Below are positions 1-6,970 of a DNA stretch of 29,489 nt, piece after piece. The translations under genes were made by a program, and so were the position numbers. The notes below the pieces were generated by a model. That model was not told the origin of the DNA and did no database searches. It worked only from the letters and a program-made list of their open reading frames with translations. The DNA comes from a virus. The DNA is taken from IMG/VR virus record IMGVR_UViG_3300044970_000716, positions 1-29,489 of that record. One strand, written 5' to 3'. Every line of letters begins with the position of its first letter. Within the stretch, counting starts at the first letter, position 1.

Positions 1-1
1 T

Positions 2-211
2 CAAACCGGAACCACCAAGGCGCTGCCGTATGTGCTTTCTTTCTGGGGTACTGGCACGATTACGCTGACTGGTACATCAACCGCCGGGCCGTTGGTTGGT
101 AATGGCGCTGACAATCGCGTCTATCTGGAGTTCACACCGACGGCTGGAACATTAACCGTAACCGTCAGCGGAACCGTGAGCAAGGCGCAGTTGGAGATTG
201 CCAATGAGTAA
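2..211 (+). CDS. C-terminal part of a phage structural (head/tail spike-type) protein, cut by the window edge and by an endonuclease insertion
   Basis: This open frame enters from the left edge and ends at TAA 209-211, giving 69 visible residues. It is rich in Thr, Gly and Val and ends in a beta-strand pattern finishing KAQLEIANE. The xxAQLE-hydrophobic pattern is typical of the carbohydrate-binding-like beta sandwich in phage spike, fibre and decoration proteins, where it is usually followed by a TxYQRV segment. That continuation is absent here but appears as the first residues of the ORF at 1004 (ATPTGYQRV), which is in the same reading frame. I infer that the two are halves of one ancestral gene separated by the GIY-YIG gene. 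Start and N-terminal domain lie outside the window. Confidence 0.75.
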   Translation, partial: QTGTTKALPYVLSFWGTGTITLTGTSTAGPLVGNGADNRVYLEFTPTAGTLTVTVSGTVSKAQLEIANE

Positions 212-1004
212 TTTTTCTAACATGTCTGGCGTTTACCGGATTACTTGTAAACCAACTGGCAACATCTATATCGGCAGCGCACACAACTTCAAGCGCCGAT
301 GGAAACACCACAAGTTTCAGTTGAAACGCGGTTCGCACGACTCCAAGTACATGCAGCATTCTTGGCGCAAATATGGCGCAGAAGCGTTTGCATTTGAAGT
401 GCTGGTGGTGTGCGACAAGTCGCATGTGCTGATGTATGAGCAGATTTTCCTTGACGCGCTGAGTCCGGCGTTCAACACCTGCAAGATGGCGGGAAGCTGC
501 GTTGGCGTAAAGCACACAGAAGCAACTCGCGAAAACTTCAGCAAGGCTCAGCGCAGTTGGCGCAAGAAGTATGAGTGGAATGGCGAAATGCTGTGCCTGT
601 CGGATATAGCCGAGAAAGAAGGGTTTCCGTACAGACTACTGCTTTCCCGTGTCCTGTCTCTTGGCAAAACGCCGCAGGAAGCCATTGCAATGGGCGACGA
701 GGCCCGCGAACGACTGTATGAGCATGATGGCCGGTTTCAGCGCATTAAAGAATTGGCGGCTGAATTTGGAGTGCATCAGGCAAAGTTGCGGCATTACCTT
801 GATCGCGGGCTGAGCATCAAAGAGGCAAAGCACGAAATCGTTTGCTCTGATAAGCGGATGTCTCTGGCTGAACTGTGCAGACTGAACAGCGCCAACCTGC
901 AAACCATTAAATCACGCATTCAGAATGGTGCTTGCGTTATGGCTGCGATAACAACGCCGCCAAGACGAATGGACAACGCATGGCGATATAAGGAGTCCAC
1001 GTAA
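204..1004 (+). CDS. GIY-YIG family homing endonuclease
   Basis: The protein has 266 residues. The N-terminal ~95 residues carry the GIY-YIG nuclease signature: GVY near residue 10, YIG about ten residues later, an Arg-rich helix (FKRRWKHH), a later Glu in MYEQ and an Asn in FNTC. The rest looks like three tandem DNA-contacting helix-turn-helix modules: CLSDIAEKEGFPY, RIKELAAEFGVHQ and SLAELCRLNSANL. I start it at ATG 204, not the in-frame TTG 198, because GGAG at 193-196 lies seven bases upstream; this site is in the last codons of the preceding structural frame. The stop TAA 1002-1004 overlaps the next ATG. Such enzymes cut a specific DNA site and spread their own gene by repair. No intron core fits around it. 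Confidence 0.9.
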   Translation: MSNFSNMSGVYRITCKPTGNIYIGSAHNFKRRWKHHKFQLKRGSHDSKYMQHSWRKYGAEAFAFEVLVVCDKSHVLMYEQIFLDALSPAFNTCKMAGSCVGVKHTEATRENFSKAQRSWRKKYEWNGEMLCLSDIAEKEGFPYRLLLSRVLSLGKTPQEAIAMGDEARERLYEHDGRFQRIKELAAEFGVHQAKLRHYLDRGLSIKEAKHEIVCSDKRMSLAELCRLNSANLQTIKSRIQNGACVMAAITTPPRRMDNAWRYKEST

Positions 1005-1609
1005 TGGCTACACCAACAGGTTATCAGCGCGTCACAACCGCAACTGATTACGATGTGTCGGCGTATCAAATCCATCTGCGCTTCGACGGCGTAGACGATT
1101 TCCTTGTCACAAACAGCATCGACTTCACCGCCACGGACAAGGTGATGGTGGCGGCGGGTGTGCGGAAGTTGAGTGATGCTGCGACGGCGTGTTTAGCGGA
1201 ACTGTCTGCAATTTACTCGTCAAATAACGGCGCATTCCTGTTTGCTGCGCCAGCAGTTAATGGTTTGCCTCGCTACGATTGGTACTCGCGTGGAACATTG
1301 ACAGCCGACACACATACGGCGTCGTCACATGCGGCTCCAGTTACAAGCATTTTATCCGCGCAAGGGAACATCTCCGGCGACTCCGCAATCCTGCGTGTCA
1401 ACGGAACCCAAGCCGCATCCAGCACAACAGACCAAGGCACAGGCAACTACGGCAACTACCCGCTCTACATCGGCAGACGCGCTGGCACTTCGGTGCCATT
1501 CAACGGCCATTTGTACTCGCTAATCATTCGCGGCGCTGCATCTACGGATTCGCAGATTGCCAGCGTGGAGCGGTATATCAACGGCAAGACCAAGGCTTAT
1601 ACAACATGA
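1004..1609 (+). CDS. Lectin/LamG-like virion protein, downstream half of a split structural gene
   Basis: 201 residues with the pattern of a concanavalin A/LamG-like jelly roll: LRFDGVDDFLVT near residues 25-36, a SIDFTATDKV strand, a LRVNGT turn near 130 and PLYIGRR plus FNGHLYSLIIRG near 150-175. Domains of this kind sit on phage heads or fibres and bind glycans or decorate the particle. The first residues (ATPTGYQRVTTATDYDV) look like the inside of a protein, not a natural N-terminus, and complete the truncated frame ending at 211 in the same phase. Translation restarts at ATG 1004 behind AAGGAG 990-995, which lies in the last codons of the endonuclease gene. Its end overlaps the next gene by ATGA. 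Confidence 0.75.
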   Translation: MATPTGYQRVTTATDYDVSAYQIHLRFDGVDDFLVTNSIDFTATDKVMVAAGVRKLSDAATACLAELSAIYSSNNGAFLFAAPAVNGLPRYDWYSRGTLTADTHTASSHAAPVTSILSAQGNISGDSAILRVNGTQAASSTTDQGTGNYGNYPLYIGRRAGTSVPFNGHLYSLIIRGAASTDSQIASVERYINGKTKAYTT

Positions 1610-1803
1610 TTTACAAACTACCAGAAGGTACTTTTGTTATATCAGACGGCGGTACATGGTTGCCGGGTGTCTATGAAACTGAACAAGTCGCGCAAGCTGC
1701 GATTGATATGCATGATGATTCGCTATATGCGCTGTGGGAGTCCGTTCTCGCAGCAGGACGAGACACAATCACGGCACAAGATTTGTGGAAACAACAGAAA
1801 TGA
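1606..1803 (+). CDS. Small conserved-type phage protein of unknown function
   Basis: 65 residues, starting at ATG 1606 in an ATGA overlap with the preceding stop. The upstream in-frame sequence that would extend it runs antiphase through the lectin gene and is not used. It is acidic, with no membrane segment or catalytic motif that I recognise. The WLPGVYETEQVAQAA segment suggests a short beta hairpin followed by a helix, as in small accessory proteins beside phage surface genes. The coupling at both ends (ATGA again at 1800) argues that it is expressed with the structural operon. Function unknown. Confidence 0.7.
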   Translation: MIYKLPEGTFVISDGGTWLPGVYETEQVAQAAIDMHDDSLYALWESVLAAGRDTITAQDLWKQQK

Positions 1804-2180
1804 CACAGTGGATACACCGCAACATCATCGTGCCAGCAGCAGTAGTTGAGCAGGCGCGGCAGATGTGCGCAGGCATTCCCGGAGGTGATGGCATGTTCAC
1901 GGCTCCGTTGTCAGCTGATGGCGCAGAGCCTGCCACGCATTACATATCCGCAGGTCTGATCTGGCCGCAGTTTGCAGACATGCTGCCACTCGACGTACCG
2001 GCCATGGATGATGCCGATGCGCATCGCATACCAGGCGATGCGGCCAAGGCAGCAGAAGCTTTGCCCGGTGCGCCTGTTGAGGCAATACAGGCATTGCTTG
2101 CTGTGGTAACTGTGACCGATGGCGATCCATTTACTACGCTGGATAGAATGGGGCTGCAACTGGTGGGGCCAACTGAATGA
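1800..2180 (+). CDS. Hypothetical phage protein between surface and connector genes
   Basis: 126 residues beginning MTQWIHRNIIVPAA at ATG 1800, which overlaps the upstream TGA (ATGA). It is acidic and Ala/Pro-rich, with no transmembrane stretch and no catalytic motif that I can name. It lies directly upstream of the DUF4054-type connector gene with another ATGA overlap at 2177, so it is probably made with the neck proteins. Proteins of this size and composition are common in this position in contractile-tail phages, but I cannot assign a role. Confidence 0.7.
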   Translation: MTQWIHRNIIVPAAVVEQARQMCAGIPGGDGMFTAPLSADGAEPATHYISAGLIWPQFADMLPLDVPAMDDADAHRIPGDAAKAAEALPGAPVEAIQALLAVVTVTDGDPFTTLDRMGLQLVGPTE

Positions 2181-2527
2181 CAGCACTTGAATATTTCCGA
2201 CTGCTTGCGCCAGAATACGCGGCCACGATTGATGCCACTGTGAATAAGTGGCTGGCAATGGCCGATCTACAGGCGGCAGAAACATGCTTCACGGATGATC
2301 GGGCGGCGATGGCCCAGGCTCTCTATGCTGCGCATTTGCTGGCGCTATCGGAAGGTGGGTCTGTTGGCGGTGGCGCTATCGTATCCGAGCGTGAAGGCGA
2401 TCTGTCACGCACCTACGCAACGATCAAAGGCGGCGATACGTTGCTTGGCTCCACGTCATACGGCCAGCAATATATCGACCTGACGCGGCCATGCTTCGGC
2501 GTGAACATCATGACGCGGGTCATATGA
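2177..2527 (+). CDS. DUF4054-type head-tail connector/adaptor protein
   Basis: 116 residues, mainly helical at the N-terminus (EYFRLLAPEYAATIDATVNKWLAMAD), then an Ala-rich helix (AQALYAAHLLAL) and a C-terminal YGQQYIDLTRPCFGV segment. This order matches the DUF4054 family of small neck proteins. In related phages these attach below the portal and complete the head-to-tail connection. Position supports this: it is followed by the gp10-like, head-closure-like and terminator-like genes and then the sheath. The start ATG and stop TGA both overlap neighbours by four bases. Confidence 0.75.
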   Translation: MTALEYFRLLAPEYAATIDATVNKWLAMADLQAAETCFTDDRAAMAQALYAAHLLALSEGGSVGGGAIVSEREGDLSRTYATIKGGDTLLGSTSYGQQYIDLTRPCFGVNIMTRVI

Positions 2528-2973
2528 CGGTCCAAGATATTGATCGTGGCTGGCAAGCCATCAAGCGCGAAGTTGAAAAGGCGCAAGGCCAGATTGTGGC
2601 AGTTGGCATTCTGTCTGGAGCGGATAACGATGGTGTGAGCATCGCGGAATACGCCACTTACAACGAATACGGCACAAAGAATATACCATCGCGCCCGTTC
2701 ATGGCAATCTCGTTTGATGAGGGTCGCGCAGAGATTGATGCGGATTTTGAGCGCCAGATTGATGCGCTGGTGACAGGTAAGGCAACCGCAAATGTTGCAT
2801 TAACCATCATCGGCCAGAAGCACGTCACGCGGATTAAAAAAACGATTACCGGGCGCAATATTCCGCCTCCACTCTCACCGAAAACCGTTGCGCGCAAAAA
2901 AGGCTCCAGTAAAACATTGGTGGATACCGGCGCAATGGTCAACGCAGTACAGATCGAATTGCGAAACAAATGA
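2524..2973 (+). CDS. HK97 gp10-like / minor neck or tail-completion protein
   Basis: 149 residues from ATG 2524. The central segment VAVGIL-x-GADNDGVSIAEYATYNEYGT followed by IPSRPFMAISFD is characteristic of small morphogenesis proteins related to HK97 gp10, which act at the head-tail joint: a conserved A-x-Y-N-E-[YF]-G-T then P-x-R-P-F. The C-terminal half (PPPLSPKTVARKKG, then LVDTGAM) is also typical, with a TG-[ASE]-[LM] tail. An in-frame upstream extension to 2491 exists, but ATG 2524 forms the ATGA overlap used throughout this operon, so I prefer it. Confidence 0.75.
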   Translation: MTVQDIDRGWQAIKREVEKAQGQIVAVGILSGADNDGVSIAEYATYNEYGTKNIPSRPFMAISFDEGRAEIDADFERQIDALVTGKATANVALTIIGQKHVTRIKKTITGRNIPPPLSPKTVARKKGSSKTLVDTGAMVNAVQIELRNK

Positions 2974-3356
2974 GCACATTCCGCAAGCCGCTTTCCGTAT
3001 TGCATGAAACCACAGGCACATACACCAATGGCGTATGGTCTGGCGGTACGCGCAGTGTTTCATCCGTGCAGATGTCAGCACAGCCGCTAAACTCCGGGCA
3101 GGAAATGGAATCGCTGCCCGAAGGAAGGCACTTGTCCGAAGCCAAGAAATTCTATTCGTCGGTGAAGTTGAAAACCACGGCAGACGGCGAAAACATTCAG
3201 CCTGATATTATTGTGCATGGCGGATATGGCTACGAACTGGTGAGCGCATTTGATAATCAGTCCGGCGTTATTAGTCATTACAAATACATCGGTATTAAAA
3301 TATTCAAAGTCAGTTCCACAACGGATTGGACAAACGGAACATTGAAAAGGCCATAA
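2970..3356 (+). CDS. Putative head-closure/neck protein
   Basis: 128 residues with a predicted beta-rich fold. It starts with PLSVLHETTGTYTNGVWSGG, a pattern resembling head-tail joining (head closure) proteins in which a short strand precedes G-x-[YW]-x-x-G-x-W-x-x-G. It also contains SAQPLNSGQEMESLPEGRHL, similar to the T-x-x-E-x-x-P-E-G-x-[RH] segment of such proteins. It is coupled by ATGA to the gp10-like gene and followed at once by the next ATG (TAA then ATG, no gap). The assignment rests mainly on position and this weak resemblance. Confidence 0.6.
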   Translation: MSTFRKPLSVLHETTGTYTNGVWSGGTRSVSSVQMSAQPLNSGQEMESLPEGRHLSEAKKFYSSVKLKTTADGENIQPDIIVHGGYGYELVSAFDNQSGVISHYKYIGIKIFKVSSTTDWTNGTLKRP

Positions 3357-3947
3357 ATGTCTAGCAATATCGACACCAGCATTCCGCCATTGGGCAATGC
3401 CACGACATCCGGCGTGCGCAACAACTTCACCAGCGCAAAAACAGAAATTGAAGCATTGCAGCAACAGGTCGGATTCGTTGATTACAATGACGCGGCCACT
3501 GGCGTTACGCCTATTTCTGTTTCATCGGACACATGGACTAAGCTGACAAATGACAAGCTGGGACCATTCACGTTCAATGATTCACTACCGGCAGGAATTA
3601 CAACCGTCTGGAATTCGACAACCAACCAATTTGCGTTTTCCGAATTGCCGGTAAAGACAATGGTTGAATTTCGCTCAGACATTGAGGTTACGACAAGCGG
3701 CCCTAGTCAGATGGTTAAGTCTCGTCTGTCATTTGGCATCGGCTCGGCCAGTGCCTTCTATTTGCCAACAACAGAATCAACATTCAAGTCAGCCGCAGCA
3801 CATCAAATGGTGCTGAATATCCCGTTTTATGTCGGAAGCAACGACATCAAAAATTACCCTGCTGAATACCAGATTTACAGCGACGGAGCCTGTACCGTGC
3901 GCGTGAACGGGTGGTATATCCGCGTGATTAAATATCTGTGGGAGTGA
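3357..3947 (+). CDS. Virion surface/decoration-like protein
   Basis: 196 residues. The N-terminal ~35 residues (SIPPLGNATTSGVRNNFTSAKTEI) match a linker found in many phage structural proteins: a P-x-x-G-x-x-T-T-x-x-V-R-x-N-F motif followed by a short coiled segment. The rest looks like a single beta-sandwich domain with alternating hydrophobic strands, ending VNGWYIRVIKYLWE. A head fibre or decoration role is likely; enzyme motifs are absent. It lies among neck genes but, unlike them, does not overlap the preceding gene (stop and start directly abut). Confidence 0.6.
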   Translation: MSSNIDTSIPPLGNATTSGVRNNFTSAKTEIEALQQQVGFVDYNDAATGVTPISVSSDTWTKLTNDKLGPFTFNDSLPAGITTVWNSTTNQFAFSELPVKTMVEFRSDIEVTTSGPSQMVKSRLSFGIGSASAFYLPTTESTFKSAAAHQMVLNIPFYVGSNDIKNYPAEYQIYSDGACTVRVNGWYIRVIKYLWE

Positions 3948-3949
3948 TG

Positions 3950-4126
3950 ATGCCGGTTAAGGTTGTTTCCTGCACAATCAACGGCCAATCCGGATTCAAG
4001 GCCAGCGAAGGCGGCAAGTGCTATACAGGCCCAGCAGCCCGCGAAAAGGCAGTTGCGCATGTGCAGGCTATCAATATAGCCACAGCCCGCAAAAAGGGCG
4101 AGAAATGGGCAAAGAAGCTTAAATGA
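3950..4126 (+). CDS. Small basic Cys-containing phage protein
   Basis: 58 residues from ATG 3950, with GGGAG at 3940-3944 five bases upstream; ATG 3947 is in frame but only two bases from that site. The segment GGKCYTGPAAREKAVAHVQAI is a recurring small phage motif (G-K-C-[YF]-T-x-x-x-A-R-x-K-A-x-x-Q-x-x-A-I), usually near portal or neck genes. Two cysteines (C10 and C26 region) might bind metal. The C-terminus is strongly basic (ARKKGEKWAKKLK). Its function is not known to me. It ends in an ATGA overlap with the following tail terminator-like gene. Confidence 0.7.
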   Translation: MPVKVVSCTINGQSGFKASEGGKCYTGPAAREKAVAHVQAINIATARKKGEKWAKKLK

Positions 4127-4665
4127 ATACCATTAAAGGCAAGCTATATGCGCTCATCAAGGCGCAGATCGGATCGGAAACGCTGATCTTCGCTGACCAG
4201 AATGCACCGAGGCCATCATTGCCGTACTGGACAATGCGCCCTGCATCCATTCGCAAGATCGGGAGCGAGTATTACAGCCAAGGTGTGAATGTGTCTTATC
4301 AGCAAACCGTGCTGGGTGTGCGTGAGGCCACGTTGCAATTGCAAAGAGTGGGCGCAGATTCGGATATCAAAATGATTGATCTGCGCGATAATCTGGCAAA
4401 GACTACTGCAAATGAGGCTTGGCAGGTGCAGAAAATTGCAATTGCCAATATTGGAGAAATTGCCGCAATTCCTTATTTGCTGGACGATGACGCATTTGAG
4501 CCTCGCGCAGCACTGGACATCATTATCAGATTCGGCGCATCGTTGCTGGATACTACGGGTGGCATTGATCAAGTAGGCATTGATGCCGAATATGTGACCA
4601 ATCAAGGCGCAGACATGACGCAAACCAATACAGGACTTGCGGAAACCATAGTCGCAACATTATAA
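4123..4665 (+). CDS. Neck/tail terminator-like protein (LIC_12616-type)
   Basis: 180 residues. It opens with a helix (IKGKLYALIKAQI), then IFADQNAPRPSLPYWTMRP. A conserved P-R-P-x-x-P-Y near residues 29-36 is typical of phage neck terminator proteins that cap the tail tube and sheath at the head end. It continues as a mixed alpha/beta protein with DLRDNLAK and a C-terminal beta region rich in Asp and Gly. It lies directly before the sheath gene, the usual place for a tail terminator. No other fold is suggested by the sequence. Confidence 0.7.
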   Translation: MNTIKGKLYALIKAQIGSETLIFADQNAPRPSLPYWTMRPASIRKIGSEYYSQGVNVSYQQTVLGVREATLQLQRVGADSDIKMIDLRDNLAKTTANEAWQVQKIAIANIGEIAAIPYLLDDDAFEPRAALDIIIRFGASLLDTTGGIDQVGIDAEYVTNQGADMTQTNTGLAETIVATL

Positions 4666-4689
4666 TTTCTGCTATTAGGAGAAAACTTT

Positions 4690-6027
4690 ATGGCAACACT
4701 TGACGATATCGTAAGCGTACAAATTGCGCTGCAAACAACTGGCGTGGTGCGCGGCGATTTCGGCACTCCGATGATTGTTGCGCCGCTCATGACCTTCCCG
4801 GAGCGGGTGCGGGTCTACACCAGCTACGCAGCCGCCGCAGAGGATGATCTGCCGCCCAATGTGCTGACCGCGCTTTCTGATTGCTTCGGCCAGATTCCGC
4901 GCCCACGGCAGGTTAAGGTTGGCCGTCGTGCCGTGCTGACCGGCGTGATTAACGTGGCAAGCTTGATCGCTTCCGGCACTTACTCGCTGAAAGTGACCGG
5001 AGCAGTAACCAATACCTACAGTTACACGGCAGACGCAACACCCACAGCCGCAGAGATTGCAACCGGCCTTGCGCTGGCGATTACCAGCGACGCCGACGAA
5101 GAAATCACAGCAACAGCAGTAGGCGATACTGTTGAGGTGGCATGGATTGGCGCTGCTGGCGCAATTGAGCTGCTCAATGGCCTGTCCTGGGGCGCTATCA
5201 GCCCGCTGGCTGCTGCTACGGCCACTGCCGACGATCTTACCGCCATTGCCGATGAAGACAATAGCTGGTATGGCCTGGTAATGGTTGAGCGTGTGAAGCA
5301 GACTCAATTGGATGCTGCGGAGTGGGTAGAAGCTAACGACAAGCTGTTCATTACGGCCACGGCAGAAGCCGACGTACTGAATGCTGGCGTTACTACCGAT
5401 CTGATTAGCGTTCTTAGCGATTCGCGCTACTACCGCACGGCTGTGCTGTACCACACCAATGCGGCCACTGAATACCCGGATGCGGCGTGGGCTGGCCGCG
5501 TGTTCACGATCAAGCCTGGCGCTGAAACGTGGGCACTGAAGCAGCTTGCCAGCGTTACGCCTTCCAATCTGACCGCTACGCAGAAGCAGACGATCACGAA
5601 CAAGGGCGGCAACACTTTTGAGTTTTACCAGACACAGATTGCGCTTACCGCTCCGGGCAAGGTGGCTTCCGGTGAATGGATTGATGTGATTCGCTTCCGC
5701 GACTGGCTGAAAGACACCATCCAAACCAACATGGCGCAGATGATGATCAATCGCGACAAGGTGCCGTATACCGATGCGGGCATTGCGCTGTGCGTGAACA
5801 ATCTACGCAAGTCACTGCAAGAGGGTCAAACGGCTGGTGGCATTGCGCCGGATGAGTTGGATTCAAATGGTGATTCTGTGCCGGGCTTTGTAATCACTTA
5901 TCCGCGATCTGTTGAGATTGCGCCAAATATCAAGGCTTCGCGTGTTCTGGAATTGGGCTTTGTGGCCCGCATTGCTGGCGCAATTCATATGGTAGAGATT
6001 AACGGCGCACTGGCCTACGAACTGTAA
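4690..6027 (+). CDS. Tail sheath protein (DUF3383 family)
   Basis: 445 residues, the size expected for DUF3383 contractile sheath subunits. The N-terminus (DDIVSVQIALQTTGV, then FGTPMIVAP) and the VRVYTSYAAAAEDDLPPN segment fit the family. A beta module at about residues 95-165 (TYSYTADATPTAAEIATGLA) looks inserted into the sheath core and recurs in the gpJ-like protein at 11569. The C-terminal half (RFRDWLKDTIQ, then MINRDKVPYTDAGI) is the part that contacts neighbouring subunits in related sheaths. A good ribosome binding site, AGGAG 4677-4681, precedes ATG 4690. It is followed by the tube gene, as in other contractile tails. Confidence 0.9.
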   Translation: MATLDDIVSVQIALQTTGVVRGDFGTPMIVAPLMTFPERVRVYTSYAAAAEDDLPPNVLTALSDCFGQIPRPRQVKVGRRAVLTGVINVASLIASGTYSLKVTGAVTNTYSYTADATPTAAEIATGLALAITSDADEEITATAVGDTVEVAWIGAAGAIELLNGLSWGAISPLAAATATADDLTAIADEDNSWYGLVMVERVKQTQLDAAEWVEANDKLFITATAEADVLNAGVTTDLISVLSDSRYYRTAVLYHTNAATEYPDAAWAGRVFTIKPGAETWALKQLASVTPSNLTATQKQTITNKGGNTFEFYQTQIALTAPGKVASGEWIDVIRFRDWLKDTIQTNMAQMMINRDKVPYTDAGIALCVNNLRKSLQEGQTAGGIAPDELDSNGDSVPGFVITYPRSVEIAPNIKASRVLELGFVARIAGAIHMVEINGALAYEL

Positions 6028-6040
6028 TTAAGGGGAAAAT

Positions 6041-6481
6041 ATGACAGCAACACTTACAGGCTCTTATGACCCGGCGCAGGTGATCGTCACCGTTGGCGGT
6101 GTCATTGTGAGCGGTTTTTCTGACGGCGACTCGATTGTTGCGCGGCGCGACGAGGATATGTACTTCACCCGCGTCGGCACTGACGGCGGCGTGGCACGCG
6201 CCAGAAACGCTAACAAGATGGGCGAGTTTGAATTCAAGCTCTTGCAAACCAGCACAGCCAATGATCTGCTTTCAACCTTGCTTGCAACCGACGATCTGAC
6301 AAACGACGGCTTGGCCGTAGTGCCAATCTCGATTGTTGACGGCTCTGGCCGTTCTCTGGCCGCAGCTACGCAGTGCTGGATTAAGACCATCCCTGAAGCC
6401 ATCTTCGGCAAAGAAGTGAGCGAACGCACATGGGTATTCAGTGCGGCAGACTTGCGTATCTTCCACGGCGGCGGGCAATAA
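6041..6481 (+). CDS. Tail tube protein (DUF3277 family)
   Basis: 146 residues forming an all-beta protein: YDPAQVIVTVGG at residues 8-19, SGFSDGDSIVARR, then MYFTRVGTDGG and NKMGEFEFKLLQTS. This is the pattern of DUF3277 inner-tube subunits, which stack as hexamers inside the sheath. It lies directly after the DUF3383 sheath, its usual partner. AGGGGAAAA just upstream of ATG 6041 is a strong ribosome binding site, fitting a protein needed in many copies. Confidence 0.9.
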   Translation: MTATLTGSYDPAQVIVTVGGVIVSGFSDGDSIVARRDEDMYFTRVGTDGGVARARNANKMGEFEFKLLQTSTANDLLSTLLATDDLTNDGLAVVPISIVDGSGRSLAAATQCWIKTIPEAIFGKEVSERTWVFSAADLRIFHGGGQ

Positions 6482-6490
6482 CAAAGGAAC

Positions 6491-6504
6491 GGGGCTTCGG
6501 CCCC
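6491..6504 (+). promoter_or_regulatory. GGGGC-UUCG-GCCCC hairpin between tail tube and tail chaperone genes
   Basis: A perfect 5-bp GC stem closed by a UUCG tetraloop lies between the tube stop (6479-6481) and the chaperone start (6515). There is no following U-run, so it is not a normal intrinsic terminator. AAAGGA (6483-6488) upstream is the only good ribosome binding site for ATG 6515. It lies 26 bases away in sequence but about 12 if the hairpin folds. The structure could therefore bring the site close to the start, or it could protect the 3' end of tube mRNA. Confidence 0.6.
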
Positions 6505-6514
6505 GAATTAACAC

Positions 6515-6970
6515 ATGAAGCAAGAGACATTTATAGTAGGTGGCCGTGAGTTTACTTGCTGCGCCATGAATGCGTTTCAGGCAAACAAGCTCTTGCTGCG
6601 TTTGCAAAAGGTCATTGTTCCGATCTTCGGCGCGATGGCTGGCGGCACAAAGAATATTGGCGATGTGGACGTTAAAGAGGCCGCAGGGGTCATTGCAGCA
6701 AACATTGACGAAAGCGTAATTGATGAAATTGTGCTGCCGATGTTCGCGGCTTCCCGCGTGTACTGTATTGAAAACAAAAAGTTTATCAAAGGTGAAACAG
6801 ATATTGACCAGTGCTTCACGGTCGATACTTTGTTTGATTTCTATGAGCTTGTTTTCCTGGTAGCCCGTTTTCAGTTTGCGCCTTTTTTTCAGGGGCTGGC
6901 CGGGAGATTTGGCAATCTAATCGACGCGCCGAAAACGCAAAAATCCCCGGTCAGCTCAAAGACGAAGTAA
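6515..6970 (+). CDS. Tail assembly chaperone, short (zero-frame) form
   Basis: 151 residues. It lies between tube and tape measure genes, the standard position for the tail assembly chaperone that coats the tape measure during tube assembly. The sequence is mostly helical (MNAFQANKLLLRLQKVIVPI; SVIDEIVLPMFAASRV), and F-x-V-G-G-R-E-F at the N-terminus is typical of phage chaperones of this kind. The zero-frame tail after the T7 slippery run is Lys/Ser-rich (DAPKTQKSPVSSKTK) and looks unstructured. A second open frame begins in the -1 phase exactly over its 3' end, as in lambda G/GT-type arrangements. Confidence 0.8.
   Translation: MKQETFIVGGREFTCCAMNAFQANKLLLRLQKVIVPIFGAMAGGTKNIGDVDVKEAAGVIAANIDESVIDEIVLPMFAASRVYCIENKKFIKGETDIDQCFTVDTLFDFYELVFLVARFQFAPFFQGLAGRFGNLIDAPKTQKSPVSSKTK

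Noticed and set aside
203-1009. Group I intron or intein interrupting the structural gene
   Set aside because: The endonuclease ORF fills nearly all of the inserted DNA, so there is no space for intron core helices. Stop codons at both joints exclude an intein.
1279-1605. Upstream extension of the small gene at 1606
   Set aside because: It would overlap most of the lectin-like gene, and its translation is His/Arg-rich without structure. ATG 1606 gives the standard ATGA junction.
4675-5724. 349-codon minus-strand ORF opposite the sheath gene
   Set aside because: It mirrors codon bias of the clearly real sheath gene, lacks domains, and lies on the wrong strand in a dense plus-strand operon.
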